Shown here: one piece after another, positions 48,755 to 60,719 of the stretch
Layout: each line of letters starts with the position of its first letter
Position numbering within the stretch: position 1 is the first letter of the stretch
Assembly (NCBI GenBank): GCA_028551475.1
Contig: CM052356.1
Span: 22,595,884 to 22,659,883, forward strand
Length of the DNA stretch: 64,000 nt
DNA from: Casuarina equisetifolia
Taxonomy: Eukaryota > Streptophyta > Magnoliopsida > Fagales > Casuarinaceae
Reading direction: 5' to 3'
The notes under the pieces: model-generated
Seen by the model: the letters and a program-made list of their open reading frames with translations, nothing else
Databases searched by the model: none
What the model was told of the DNA's origin: nothing
Made by a program: the position numbers and the translations under genes

Positions 48755-48764
48755 GATATAGGAA
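48755..48764 (-). promoter_or_regulatory. Possible TATA element of the membrane-protein gene
   Basis: 'CTATATCACC' on the - strand, about 105 bases before the ATG at 48652. A weak match. A TA microsatellite lies further upstream. Confidence 0.3.
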
Positions 48765-48848
48765 ATGAACTTGGACTTTTTCTGACAGCAAAGCTCCTAC
48801 TTTTCAAATGAAGCGGTCAAGTCATGGAAGGTGGACACAACATGCATA

Positions 48849-48872
48849 CATACATATATATATATATATATC
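48849..48872. repeat. (TA)n microsatellite
   Basis: A TA run of about 22 bases upstream of the membrane-protein gene. Confidence 0.9.
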
Positions 48873-48879
48873 GGGTGGT

Positions 48880-51800
48880 GAAGACCCAGCATCCTTAATA
48901 GAGACACGCCTCAGCATAAACTGTGTCCTAACGATTAGTCAATGACAAATACAGAACGGCGCGGCAAATATCTCCTACCAAAGCCGGAGATTGATCCGTG
49001 AAAAAGCCTTGAAGGATCTCTTGGCTTAACTCCTCATGCTTTAGACAAGTGTCGCTTCGATCACCGAAAAACTACTGCTGTGATTATCTCCAGTATAATC
49101 GAATTCAAGCAACACGGGCTTCCTTGCTAATTGAATGTCGCTTCAACTCCTGCAACTATCGAAAAGCCCAGAGAAAAAGACAATAGGAAAGCCTAGATAG
49201 TTCAGATTAGACTCTTGCCATCATAAAGAAAGTTAATATCTTTCGGTAGCTAAGCAAAAGGGAAAAATTAGTAAATAAAAAATTGCCGTTTGTTTTGGCG
49301 ACTCTTGGAGTAAATTTTGGACTAATTGGCCTATTTTTAACTCGAGTATTAAGAGTTGATTTTTCATGTTGATGAAGAGCTTAGTGGCTTGATGATATCT
49401 CCAACAAGACTAGAAACGAAGCTAACGAAGAAAACCCAAGATATTTTTTTCTTTCTTAAAGGGTTCGAAAGCCTAAAAATGGAGAACAAACATGTCAAAA
49501 GAGCTTCGTCTTTTTGTTTCTCATAACGGACCTTCCAAGGATTAGACAACTACTCTGATGTACTAGCCTTGTTTATCTGAGGAGATGACAGTTCTCTTGG
49601 CATTTTTTTTATTCTTTTTTGTTGCTCCTTTGTGATGAGCAATTTATGTATTCTGTTGTGGAACAAACTAAAAGATTTTTATGTTCTTATGATTCATAGT
49701 TTTAGTCTCCTCTGATTGGAAACAACATACAAATTAAGCCGACAAGTTTCTCTCTTGCCTTTTGAATGTAGTAATTTTTTTTTTTTAACACACGCACCTA
49801 TCAAACCCAAAACCAAAAAATTCTAAATAGTATTGCATGCCATAATACATTACTTTATTTCAACATTTCACACTGTAATATTATAATGAAGGTTATTGTA
49901 TTTTGCATACTTATTGGTATTAGATACTATAAATGACCAAAGATCTTAAAAAGAAGAGATGACGGTTTTTTAAAGGGAAAATATAAACCGAATCATGTCA
50001 CTTGAGATTGGACCAAACTAGTTTCTTGAATGAAAGAACATGGCACTTAAATTACAGCATGCTAAGAAAACACAATCGTATCTAAAATATAGTTTTAAAG
50101 CATGGGTTTTTATTCCTTATGAAGAGAATTTTGAAACGAAATTTATGTAATTGAGACTTTTAATATACCATTTTCAACACATGTTATCACCAAAGTTCAA
50201 CTCTTTCTATTGATTAGAAAAAGTTGAGAGTTTTCTTGTTTGGTAATACGTAAACTTAATCCATTACAAATCTCACCCTCCGAATTTTATGCCTGTGATT
50301 GACAATATTCCAAAAACACCTTTCTAAAAAAGAGAATCAAAGAGATCATAAGTACCAAGATTGCTAGTGAATAAATTATTTAAAGAGCTTAATCTTTAAC
50401 TTTACCTCTTGATTTCTTTAATAATTCAAAATTCATCCAATAAATGAGTCAACCAACTTCCTTTGGCTTATGTTTTTGAAAAGTAGCATTTTGAAGGTTG
50501 ATAATTAAAACCACCGCAACAACATCGATTTTTTATTATTAATTTATATCTTTTCATAGCAATTGTACCTAAGCCTTGTGAAAAGAAAGTTAAATCAACC
50601 ATTTAAATAAGAAAGATCCAAAACAAGTTGATGAACTTGGAGGACCTCGTTCGAGCAATTTTAGAAAGAAGAAGAAGAAGAAGAAGATCCAACCTAAGAA
50701 AATTTTTATGAAGTTCGCACTTAGTCAGGCTAAATTATGGTCGTGCATACACATACATGTATAAATGCTCAAAACAAACTAAGTCTAATTGACTTGGAAT
50801 TGTTATAGAAGCAACTTGTTGAACCTACTCAATAATTACATGAGGCTCGAGAACAAGCATATCTATACGGCCTTGACAAATTGGGTCCAATTGCAGCTGA
50901 ATCAGCCTATGTACGTGAAGCTAGACTTACGTGTGCTCATCTTTTGAAACACAAATTTAGAATTTTAATTTCAATTTCAATTTAGTTAATAAAAGAACCA
51001 AATTTATGTTGAATTTACATTAATCAAAGCTCCCTTTTTACAGCGGGGCCGGATCCTTTAAAAGCCTTAATTATATAGAATGTTGGATTATATCCTATCC
51101 AATAACAAAGTGGGGCTTAAGCCCCACTCTTAATGGGCTAACCCTTGCCATGTAAAGTGTCAACCAGGTAGCACATGGCCCCATCAGTTTTAATTTTTCG
51201 AGTATGGTCCACAATGCGTTATCTGCGCCTCAAATTATGGTTTTCTTCTCCACTACCGGTGAACTAAATATCAAAACTAATCTCATTTTTGAGATTGAAC
51301 CTTAAAAGAAATGACTTAACACATAAATGCTACAATGAGGTCAAAAGGATGCTTAAACATCACAATAAGGAAAATTCCCTTGGGTTAGTGATAAGTCAGC
51401 CCCTAACTAATATGTCCAATTGATCAGTCCTTTCTCCTTCCTTGTATGTATGAGTGTTATTATAAAAATAAAAATAAAAATAAAAAAAACATGAAAATTA
51501 AGTAGATGAACCCATGTTTTTTATAAGTTTCTATTTTTCTCCTTTGAGAATTAACACTAAAACATCACAAGTAAAATCAACTAATATTTTAAAACATTAG
51601 GTTGATGAACCCATATTTTTTAAAAATTATTTTTTAAGTTTCTATTTTTCTCCTTTGAGAATTAACACTAAAGCATCACGAGTGAAATCATTTCACTTCT
51701 ATCATTGATTTTACCAAAACACATTTGATACACGATTTCCAAATTTCCTTCTATTACAAAAAACCCCCTCTCGAGTTTAGAAATAGAAAAAGAATGTGGA

Positions 51801-52340
51801 CCCCTTGATTTGTACGATAATACATTCTCATCGTACAAATCAACCCTATATTCGCGGGGGAACAAATCCAATATTTACCATCTTTTCGGAAAGGAAAGAG
51901 AGAAGTTTGACAAAGTCAAATGATTAGTAGTGCTTGAAATGGACTGGAAAGCCTAATCTTTAACTTTTAACTTTTGATTTCTTCACTTAATAATAAGACA
52001 TCTTGTGGCAAACCCATGAATCCACCATTTCTTTTGCATCAATTCGGGGGGGACCTTTTGATGGTTGACAATGGCGTTTTCTTTTGGGCCTGATCTACAG
52101 TAGCGGCACCTAAACCAAGTGAAACAGTTAAGTCCATGACCTTGGCCAACCAGATCAAGCAAATTTAGAACTCAAGCAAACAAACTTCTAAGCACAAATT
52201 AGTAGCAACAAGAGACCATCGCTGCATCTTTTATTTGGTTGTCACACTCAAGCCATATACACAGTACAAAGTCACACCCAAGCCAACACCTCACACAGTC
52301 GCTAAAAGTATTACATCTATTAGGATTACTAACACTAGTT
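48880..52340. other. Intergenic region
   Basis: About 3.4 kb, AT-rich, with no recognised gene or transposon domain. A short near-duplicate ('gtttctatttttctcctttgagaattaacac') occurs at about 51528 and 51639. Confidence 0.45.
51528..51680. repeat. Local direct duplication of about 110-base period
   Basis: 'tctatttttctcctttgaga' with the following 'attaacactaaa[a/g]catcac' appears at about 51530 and 51641. A block ending 'gatgaacccatgttttttat', or its close variant, precedes each. It is a diverged tandem duplication of non-coding DNA. Confidence 0.7.
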
Positions 52341-52353
52341 GTTGCGCATCGCA

Positions 52354-52860
52354 TTACACAGCGATGATAGCAAGCTTCATCCCGGAGCTGCAGTGCCCGG
52401 AAGAGCCGCAGATGAAGTAGTTTTGTCCCTTCACCAGCTTTACTTTGTCATTACCCGAGGAATACACCTGTGCACCCGCAGGAGCGGTGCAGGTCTTGTA
52501 ACCATTACGGTCCACAGCAACCACATTGTGGCTTGTTGAGTCATAGCTGAAGACTGCAGTACACATAAAGAAACGTCGCAAATTTGTGTTACATAGCCCA
52601 AAAAGATTAGGAGCAAAGAGAAAGAAGGCATGCGTATGATCCGTGGAGTTGAGAGAGGGATAGCTAGTGAGAGACTTACCTAGCACATCTCCGGCTCTGA
52701 AGCGCTTTCCTTTGGGCCAACTAGCTGTGTTAAAGGTCCAACCCCCAGAGTCTCCAACTGTATAGGTTGCTGCATGAACGTGTTCCAAGTGAACCAGCAA
52801 GCAGAGTAGCACAGTCGCCATGATCATGACTTGAGCTGCACTGCCTCTTCCCGCAGACAT
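52354..52860 (-). CDS. ARPN: Plantacyanin (basic blue copper protein)
   Basis: Two exons (52680-52860 and 52354-52553) give 126 residues, the normal plantacyanin length. Residues 1-30 are a signal peptide ending HVHA. The mature protein starts ATYTVGDSGGWTF. The type-1 copper site is complete, with His69 (HNVVAV), Cys109, His114 and Met119, the same 5-residue spacings as in cucumber basic protein. Cys82 and Cys115 are placed to form the disulfide. There is no C-terminal extension for a GPI anchor, so it is an early plantacyanin-type secreted protein. Plantacyanins act in the cell wall and transmitting tract; in Arabidopsis the homologue affects pollen-tube guidance and anther function. The precise redox partner is unknown. 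The 126-base intron is open in frame. Confidence 0.95.
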   Translation of the reverse strand: MSAGRGSAAQVMIMATVLLCLLVHLEHVHAATYTVGDSGGWTFNTASWPKGKRFRAGDVLGKSLTSYPSLNSTDHTHAFFLFAPNLFGLCNTNLRRFFMCTAVFSYDSTSHNVVAVDRNGYKTCTAPAGAQVYSSGNDKVKLVKGQNYFICGSSGHCSSGMKLAIIAV

Positions 52861-52948
52861 TTCGGAGCAAAGTTGGTAACCAAGTAAAGGGTGAAGTAGA
52901 AGGGAGAGGCAGGCTTGCTATAGAATGGCAAAGGCAATGGGGCCAACC

Positions 52949-52955
52949 TTTTATA
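52949..52955 (-). promoter_or_regulatory. TATA box of the plantacyanin gene
   Basis: 'TATAAAA' on the - strand, about 90 bases upstream of the ATG at 52860. This implies transcription start near 52920 and a leader of about 60 bases. Confidence 0.65.
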
Positions 52956-53029
52956 ATGCGTCTGGGAAAGCGGGAGGTCCTCCGTGCTTGAAAAAGCAGA
53001 CAATGTCAAAGACAAATGAGTGAACTTTT

Positions 53030-56000
53030 TTAAGTCTTTAGACTAAATTGAGCCTAACAACTCCACCATAACCACCTGTTGAAATTTCACGGTTACATAC
53101 AGGACAAATGCGGGAATGAAGACACTCTTTGTGCTTTTTAAATGAAAAGTATCACTATTGTTTTCCATCTTTTGCGTAAATAAATTGATAAATGTAACAA
53201 TCACATGCTATACTAAAAGGACCATAATAATTTTTTGGGACAAAGCTTTGCTTAGTGCTATAAACAGGAATGATTGCTTTGCCGAAAGAGTTTTGAGAGC
53301 ATAGTCAGTGGAGTTCATTCACGGGTGCCTGTTGTTCATTGCCCACCCGTGAACTCTAGATGGACCACATCGCTATGAAAGGAGCTCCTTTTTAATTTGC
53401 TTTTCTTCTCTTTTACCTAACCAAGCTTTAGAGGGAACTGAGCTTCACATGACTTCATAGAACCTCACCCGGTGACTGCGGGTTTTACCAAAGTTCGGGC
53501 CTACTCCCTATTTCATGTAGCTTTCATATAGCTTCTAGAACTCACGCCTCAAATTACATATAAAATATTTCTTTCCAAAGGGCTTTGAAATGGGATTTGG
53601 ATAACATAAGGGCTGAAAGAAAACCAAAATAAGCACCAACATATGATTTCATTACGAAACTCTAAGCGACCAAACAAGTGAGTAAGACCTATGTATAATG
53701 TTAAAATTCACCACGACCCAACTAGAACCTAAATGCCAATTTGGTTATTGCTTCCAGACAGGTTTTGGGTTTTCCACAGAAGAGAACCTTTTTTCATGTA
53801 CTAAAAACAACAACACTGTCAAAACTTGCGGGAAATCTAGGATTAGTTAATAGTACAGAACAGTGTAGAAGGACTAAAGTTCAATGGTGGCAATGGTGAG
53901 GGATCTTCAAATTTTACTGCGACATCCTTTAAATTCATTTCAATCCACCTGCGTCCCACGAGAGCTCTTTGCACATTCACTTCTTCTTAGTTGCCTATAA
54001 CTGCCTCTACCAACATTACTTTTTTAGAAGCGCTTGAGCAATCAGCTTCTTCCACTTCAAGTTAAAGGTTCGAGGTTTGACAAGCTCTTCTTTCTTGTCT
54101 CCACAGTACAAGGTTACTCGAGATAGGTATTGTTTAATATATTTTGATGTATTTGCAGAAAACTTGTTTAAAGAACTACATATGATAGGTATCCCTCGCT
54201 TGGAATCGACTACAAATACAGCTCCCATCACCCAATGCAATGCTTAGCTCCTCTGCTGTTGCTTCCTTTGTGTTTCTTCAGCTCACCTGACCAGATCTAA
54301 GGTAGATGATACGAACTTATTCAAACGCAAACATGCATTTGAATATTTAGTTTAGACTCATTTTTTAGCCTGCTCATCTCAACCATTTAACCTTATGGAA
54401 TTTGAGAATTCGGGTTTCTTTCTGAGTAGAGTTGATGATCGGTACATCTAAACCTTTGGTGCAAATTTAACTTCTATTTCCAATTCGTTTTGCTTGTGCG
54501 TGTGTTAAGATTGGCAGTGTCTTTTATTTTAAAGCTGATTTACAGGTTTCATCTCTGAGGCTCAAGGCTGAAGTCGTTGTGTTTTGTTCGTGAAGTCTCT
54601 AGTAGCATCTTGCCCAGAAAAGAGTAAAAACTTCCATTTATCCTGCAGTGCATCATATACTTATAACTCATAGGACTTCTAATTAGATGTATTTTTGGAG
54701 GGAGCTGTTAGACAAGATTCGAAGATTTCCCCAAAATTGACCAAAACCCTAAATGAGATATTTTGGCTTAATAAACGAAAACGAATCACTAATGAAAAAG
54801 GAATGAAATGGGTGAATAATTCCTCTATTAAAATTGCAATAGAAAAGCTTTCGAACAAAATATGAGTTCACGATTACAACTCAGATACCACTATATCAAA
54901 CTATTATTCATACTTACACTACAAAAAGTAAACCCTACATCATCTAAGGTACTTGAACACCTATCTTCTAGACTGAACAAACTTTATGCTTTTCTTCATC
55001 GTTATCTTCTCCATCGAGCCTCCCACTATTCTGGAAATGTTGATTGCCTCTGTTCTCCCTGCACATCTTTTGATGTCTTGGACAAGAGGATAAGTCATAG
55101 GTTTGCACTTCAGAACATCAAGCTGTTTCCTTGTCAGCGGGTGGGCTTTGGACTTTCGGCGAGTGGGTGCTCCTTAGGCCCAACAACGACTTCTCTTTAA
55201 TATCAAGTCATTAGCTCAAAGTTTGTAAAATTTATTCTTGTCAGCAGCGCCGCTGTCTGGAACTGGATCTAATAAAGCCATAGAGGATGAACTGGTCTCT
55301 CTTGTAAGAAAACAACCCATTGCATTTCTTTTGCCTCGTTCCTTTTTTTTTTTTTTCTTCCCATTTCTTCCTTTCTTTATTCCTCCTATGCGCAATTGCC
55401 AAAACAATTTCAGTTCCAAGTAAATATTTTCACCCCGAGTTTTTAATATGGTGGACTGGTAATTCATGGTTTGAGAAAAGATATTTGATTCTGTAAATGT
55501 TATTTAATCTTTATTTTATGCTACGAAGTTGTAATTTTGAAATATTTCAAATCCTAGCTTATCAACTTGCTATCCTATAGGATTCCTAAGATAATTAGTA
55601 GAAAAGCCACCCATAAGGATTCATTACATTTGTAATGTGTTAAGCACATTCAACTCGTAGTCCCTCTGTAATCAATAAAATGTGAGCAGTAAAATTCTTA
55701 TAGTCCCACGGCCGAAAAGGGTTGCAACTATTGAAGATTTGATCTGTTTATTGTCATGATTTCTAGTTCCGGTTGTTGATTGCGCTTTTTGAGGTACTGG
55801 TATGACTTTCTAACTTCCTGGGTTCTAAAAAGGAAGTCTCAACACCCAACTCACTTCTTCTGTACGTTATTGCACTGAGCAAAAGTTCTTGTATTGTTTC
55901 AGTTGTCTCTTTTTTTTTTTTTTTTTAACCTTTTAGGAAAAGGGGTAGGGGGTTTTGAACCGTAGATCTTAAGATCAAAAATCAATAGCTCTACCATACT

Positions 56001-56650
56001 GCTATTAATCTAGTACTTAGAGTCGCTGCTTTCATTGCTATGATACCAAATATTCCCACCATGGCTTGAGTTGATCCCAAGGTTGTGCTTTGTGTATGCT
56101 GGCCATTGTTACTAATGGGGACCATAAGGATACACTTATGGTTCATGTTTGTGATTCTATTTCTTTCATTTTTCTTTTACGTGTATTCATGAGTAATACC
56201 TATATCATATTAAAGTCTTTAGGGAGGTATAAATATTAAGTTAAAGGCTAGAGCATTCCATTATTAGCCTTATGAATGTCTTGTTACATATAATGTAAAA
56301 CTTGAGTTATAAAAAATAAGATATATAGGTTTGTTAGAACTATACAATATATTATTTGATGACCATTTTTCATTTAAGAAGAAAGAATTAGACAAAGTAG
56401 ATAACACAAAGCACTTTTTATAGTGTTATTTAGTTGTTATACTATTATATTAAATCTATATTAGTAGAGTTAAGGATTTTTGTGACAATGCTTAATCCTA
56501 TGTCACTTAAAAGATATAATTATCATTATGATTCAAAGTTTGAGACTTTATAGGATGTGATTAACTTTTAAGAATTATTTCTAAACCAATCTAAAGGCAT
56601 GCACAAATAACTATTTTAAAAAATTAACTATTATTATCATTATTATAATT
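53030..56650. other. Intergenic region
   Basis: No recognised gene. The frames at 54016-54240 (-) and 54862-55200 (+) look open but carry no domain I know. Poly-T tracts occur near 55345 and 55910. Confidence 0.45.
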
Positions 56651-56679
56651 TTGCATTCGCATTAATATAACTCAAGTGA

Positions 56680-57180
56680 GAGAGTATTAACCCAATTTTG
56701 ATGGGCTCCAATGGGCTTATATTAATGGGAAACTCACTTATGGGCTTATATTAATGGATTTTGTATTAATTTAATAAAGTGAGACATATGGTTTCTTAAT
56801 AAGTTGAACATGAACTAATTTGAGTGAATTATCACTTACTTAATCGGATTATGATGAATTAAACCTAGTAGATTGGCATATAAAGAAAAGATTAAGTCTT
56901 AGCTAGCTCTATAAATAGTACTGTAAAGAAAAGGAAAACCTAGGAGTTTTTAACAAGTCGTCTCTTGTGGTCGCCTCATTAAAGCTAGTGTATATAGAGA
57001 GAGAATAGAGAATATTATCCTAATCAGAAGATTGGATTCAACTTTCCAAATCTTTGTTATGGACTCAAAGAATGATATATTTTAATAGTTCTTATCTTAT
57101 TATAATAATTCATGTTTTGTTCTTGCTGTTCTAGATTCTATTTATGAAGATCCTAAATTTTCTGTATTGTTGGGGACAAA
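56680..57180 (+). repeat. Possible LTR-like segment
   Basis: An AT-rich stretch with the direct repeat 'atgggcttatattaatgg' (about 56712 and 56741). A promoter-like 'ctctataaatagt' near 56910 is followed by a transcript-leader-like region. The texture suggests a retrotransposon LTR, but no partner LTR, TG...CA pair, target duplication or primer-binding site was seen. Confidence 0.25.
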
Positions 57181-59200
57181 TTATTGCTTATAAAGGGAAC
57201 TCAAGAAACTGTAAAACCAACAGAAAAAGAGCTCAACTTGGGCCCTAGAGGGGAAATAATGAAACTTTTTTGTAAAAGACCGGTCGACATTTTCGAAAAT
57301 GAGGCTCGGGATCCTGTAGAACCCTCGGATGTCAAATATCACGACTGCTGAAAGTCGGTAGATAAATCGGTCTGCCTTTTCGCCCATCAAACTCCCTAGA
57401 TGACCATGGGCGACAACTTTAGCAGCTCTTTCAATGGGTTGGCTCGATTGTCTCATATGCTTACCGGAAAGGATAAGCTTTGAAGTTCCTTTTTTTTTGG
57501 TTCAAGTCATATTAAAGCCTTCTCCGACACTCATCTCTGAGCACATGTAACCTTTTTATCACACACTAAGCCGTGGAATTTGTCCCGACTTTTTCATCTC
57601 TGATGTCCGAAAGCTTACGTAATTGAACGTGACATGACGATCGAGGGAAGGTTTTCCTTTGTTTGAGAGTTTGAAAATAATGAGATAAATTCTAAACTAT
57701 GATGAGCTTTGCATGATTGTATGTGCCTTCTATTGGGCGTGGGAGAAGGAGACTCAAAGTTGAACGTTTCCTGTTTGTATTAATTCAAGGATCAGAACAA
57801 GCTTTCTTTTCTCTTGCCCTGCTGACAAGAAAACATTTGATATTCAAGAGTTGGGTCGTTTCTTAAGAATTCAGGTCCTCTTACTTCCGGTTAAATCCGG
57901 GGGAAAACCATTTTTAGGGTATACAAGTTCGTTAGTCTAGAGACGTTCACTGTACTCATATGGCGTATTCAACTATAGCGGCCATGCATATGGTACAATG
58001 AATCACAGGCATCCATTCAAAAGCTGAACATTTCTTGTGCAAGCGTCTCTTCTTTAAATTATTCAAACACTTCAGCTGCCCATGACAGAAGGCATTAAAA
58101 GAGGAAGAGCAAAACGGATATACACGCGTGAGTGCAATAGCAGCCGGAGGATTGATATGCAGACTCTTTCTATTTTCCACAAGACCAAATATGAAATATC
58201 GTTTTCTTCACCTCAGATGGTTTAGCAGATTATAGATCATTCAGAACTTTCCATGCAAGTGATCACCTATTATTGGTTTCCTTTGCCGTGACTCTGTGCA
58301 CATGTCGCAGCGTCAGATCGAAAAAGATGGATAGCACACGTCTTTAGAGTTGCACTCTGGATGTTATTCCTTTTGTCTTTTTTATTCTTTTTTTTTTTTT
58401 TAATGCATTGAAACTTGAATACTCATGCAGCAGTTAAATATCATTACAGTTATAATGACAATATTTGCTTCTACGTAAGTAGTTGACATTTCTTGATTGG
58501 ATTCTCTTAACTAAAAAATCTAGAGTAGTTGCAGCTTTGGAATAATATTTGGTGAATTACGAAAGCTAAGGAAGGGAGGTTTTGCAAACAAATGGTCTGT
58601 CCAACTGGTTAGACGGATCGAACTGATCATTCCATTACATGAAGATCCATAAAAACGGGGTAACATGTTGGATCGAATTGCATGGATGCAAGCTTCCCGT
58701 TTCCCTGATGTTTCTCGTCAATGAGACAAGACTTAAGGCTGCAGAGATGGGGAACCTCAACAAGAATAATGACTGTTAACCATACTTTTGATTGATGGAC
58801 AAATCCATCAATCCTATTATGTTACTTTCTAGAGCAGTAACAATTTTTTTGGTTTTCCTTTGCATTGGAATCCGGGAAAAACCAAGCGCAAAATTGCATT
58901 CTTGTTGAAAGTGTTCATCAAAAGCTACATATTTCCATCAGCTTTCAGCTTTTTCTCCAAAACTTTCTCAGTCAGGTAACAGAAAATGAAACCAATAACT
59001 TCACCGATTTTTGAGGACTAAAGGAAACATATACTTCTATCTAATCAAGAGCACAACAGTAAATTTCGTAGGCAGCAAATGCATAATGTCATAAATAAAA
59101 TGACTACAAAATTGTTACCCAGCTCATACGTGATGCCAATAATAAGTTTCATAAGACGGAGAAGTGAACTAGCCACCATAATTAATATACTGTAAGAAGA
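57180..59200. other. Intergenic region
   Basis: No recognised gene. The 91-residue frame at 57181-57456 (-) is not assignable. The right end is the 3' flank of the MYB gene. Confidence 0.45.
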
Positions 59201-59223
59201 TAAATAAAAAGGCTTTCTTGTGA

Positions 59224-60481
59224 TCACGAAGAGATTCCCACACCAAGAAAATCAATGAAGGGAATCTCCTTAGGATCAATAGATTCATCTTCTTGCTCTT
59301 GCTCTGCCGGCAAATTCAACTTCGCTAATGAGGGGGAGTTCTCGCAAAAACTCACCAACTCTCTCCGGATTCTTCCACTCGGTTCATGATCATTACCAAG
59401 GTTAAGGTACCCAAAGGGACTTGGAACGACCTTTGTATAGTTTTGATGCCCCAATGTAGAGGAAACCCACCGATAGCTGCCATACACGGAGGCATTTGTA
59501 TGATACCTACGAAGATACTGATCTGAAGTTTTTGAGTACTCGGAAATGCAATGATTAGAACTAGAACTGATGTAGTCTCTTCCTTCTCTTCTGAGAAAAT
59601 CTACAGAAGATGTGTTGCTTGGTACTGTTTCTGTTGAGGCAAAGTTCCAAGAAAGCGAATAACTGGAAGGTGAATCCGCGAATATCCTTTCTTTGCTGGG
59701 GTTTCCGAATTCGAAGTACCTGACGCTCTCGGACCCAACTCTAGAGCTAAATTCTCCTTGAGGTACTGTATTCCTGTCATGAGAGTTGCTAGAGTTTTTA
59801 GAGTCGTTGAAAGCATCTTGGTAAGTTCTCTTTCCGCATAGCCTGGATTGCTCTCTTTGCTTTCTTGCCATTATCACATGCCAGTGGTTCTTCACAGCAT
59901 TATCGGTTCGTCCTGGAAATAGCCTCGCTATGAGAGCCCACTTGTTTCCATGGATGCGATGGGCTGCAAGAAGTCTTTCTTCTTCCTCCTCCGTGAATGG
60001 CCGTCTGTTGATTCGAGGATCAAGTTGATTAAACCACCTCAATCTGCAACTCTTACCTACAATTTTATGCGAATAAAGACAAAAAGAAGTAGGAAACCTG
60101 TCAGACTATCAGACAGAGGGAAAATTGATAATTTTTTTTTTTTTTTTTTCTGTTTCATGATGTGCAAAATACCATATCCTAAGTCAACATGCTCAGATTA
60201 GGAGGTAAAAAAGACGGTCATCTTGTCCAAGAGAATATTCGAGTCTGAGCTTTGAATCTAATCCAGCAAGATCCAAGTACCCGAGAGAGAGAAAGAAGCC
60301 AGCATGAGTTTGATATCATACCCGATCTTCCTTGAAGCTTCTCTGCAATCGAGTTCCAGTTTTGAGCACCATATTGTTCCACCAGTTGCCGGAGTTTTTC
60401 ATCCTCAGCGGGCCTCCAGTGTCCTCGGGGACAGCTACCGCTCTTGGCATCATCACTAGAACCGGCTCCAGAATCCTCCAT
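59224..60481 (-). CDS. R2R3-MYB transcription factor, MYB52/54/56 group (subgroup 21)
   Basis: Two exons (60322-60481 and 59224-60056) give 330 residues. R2 spans about residues 19-65 with tryptophans at 22, 42 and 61. R3 spans about 70-116 with Phe74 in place of the first tryptophan, then Trp93 and Trp112. The blocks [40 protein letters not shown] and [12 protein letters not shown] are diagnostic of the MYB52/54/56/69 group. The long C-terminus is Ser- and Asn-rich and ends PFIDFLGVG, a motif shared with that group. Relatives regulate secondary-wall formation, cell expansion or seed size; the role here is inferred only at group level. Only one intron is present, at GRSG|KSC, whereas many R2R3-MYBs have two. 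The frame stays open for 69 codons upstream of the chosen ATG, but the chosen start matches family length. Confidence 0.93.
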
Positions 60482-60719
60482 GGCAGCTGGGTACCGTCGA
60501 TGCTCACCTCCGATCGAGCTTAGCTGCGAGAATTCTTTGACATCAAATACACAAGAAAAGAAGTCCACAGGAAGTTTACATAGCAGTAGAAGAAAGCAGA
60601 ACCAACAGAATAAGAAAGTGGGGGAGGTTTGGTTTAGGGTTGTGGATGGGAAGTCACTTTTGTTGGTTTTACACGACAAAAGAAACACCTATATGCGTAT
60701 GTAGTATGTAAAGCCAATA

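Noticed and set aside
55930-56010. Second tRNA-like stretch ('gttttgaacc')
   Set aside because: The B-box match is poor and no acceptor stem can be paired.
57181-57456. 91-residue - strand frame as a gene
   Set aside because: No recognised domain. It lies beside a possible LTR-like segment and may be decayed element DNA, but no motif supports that.
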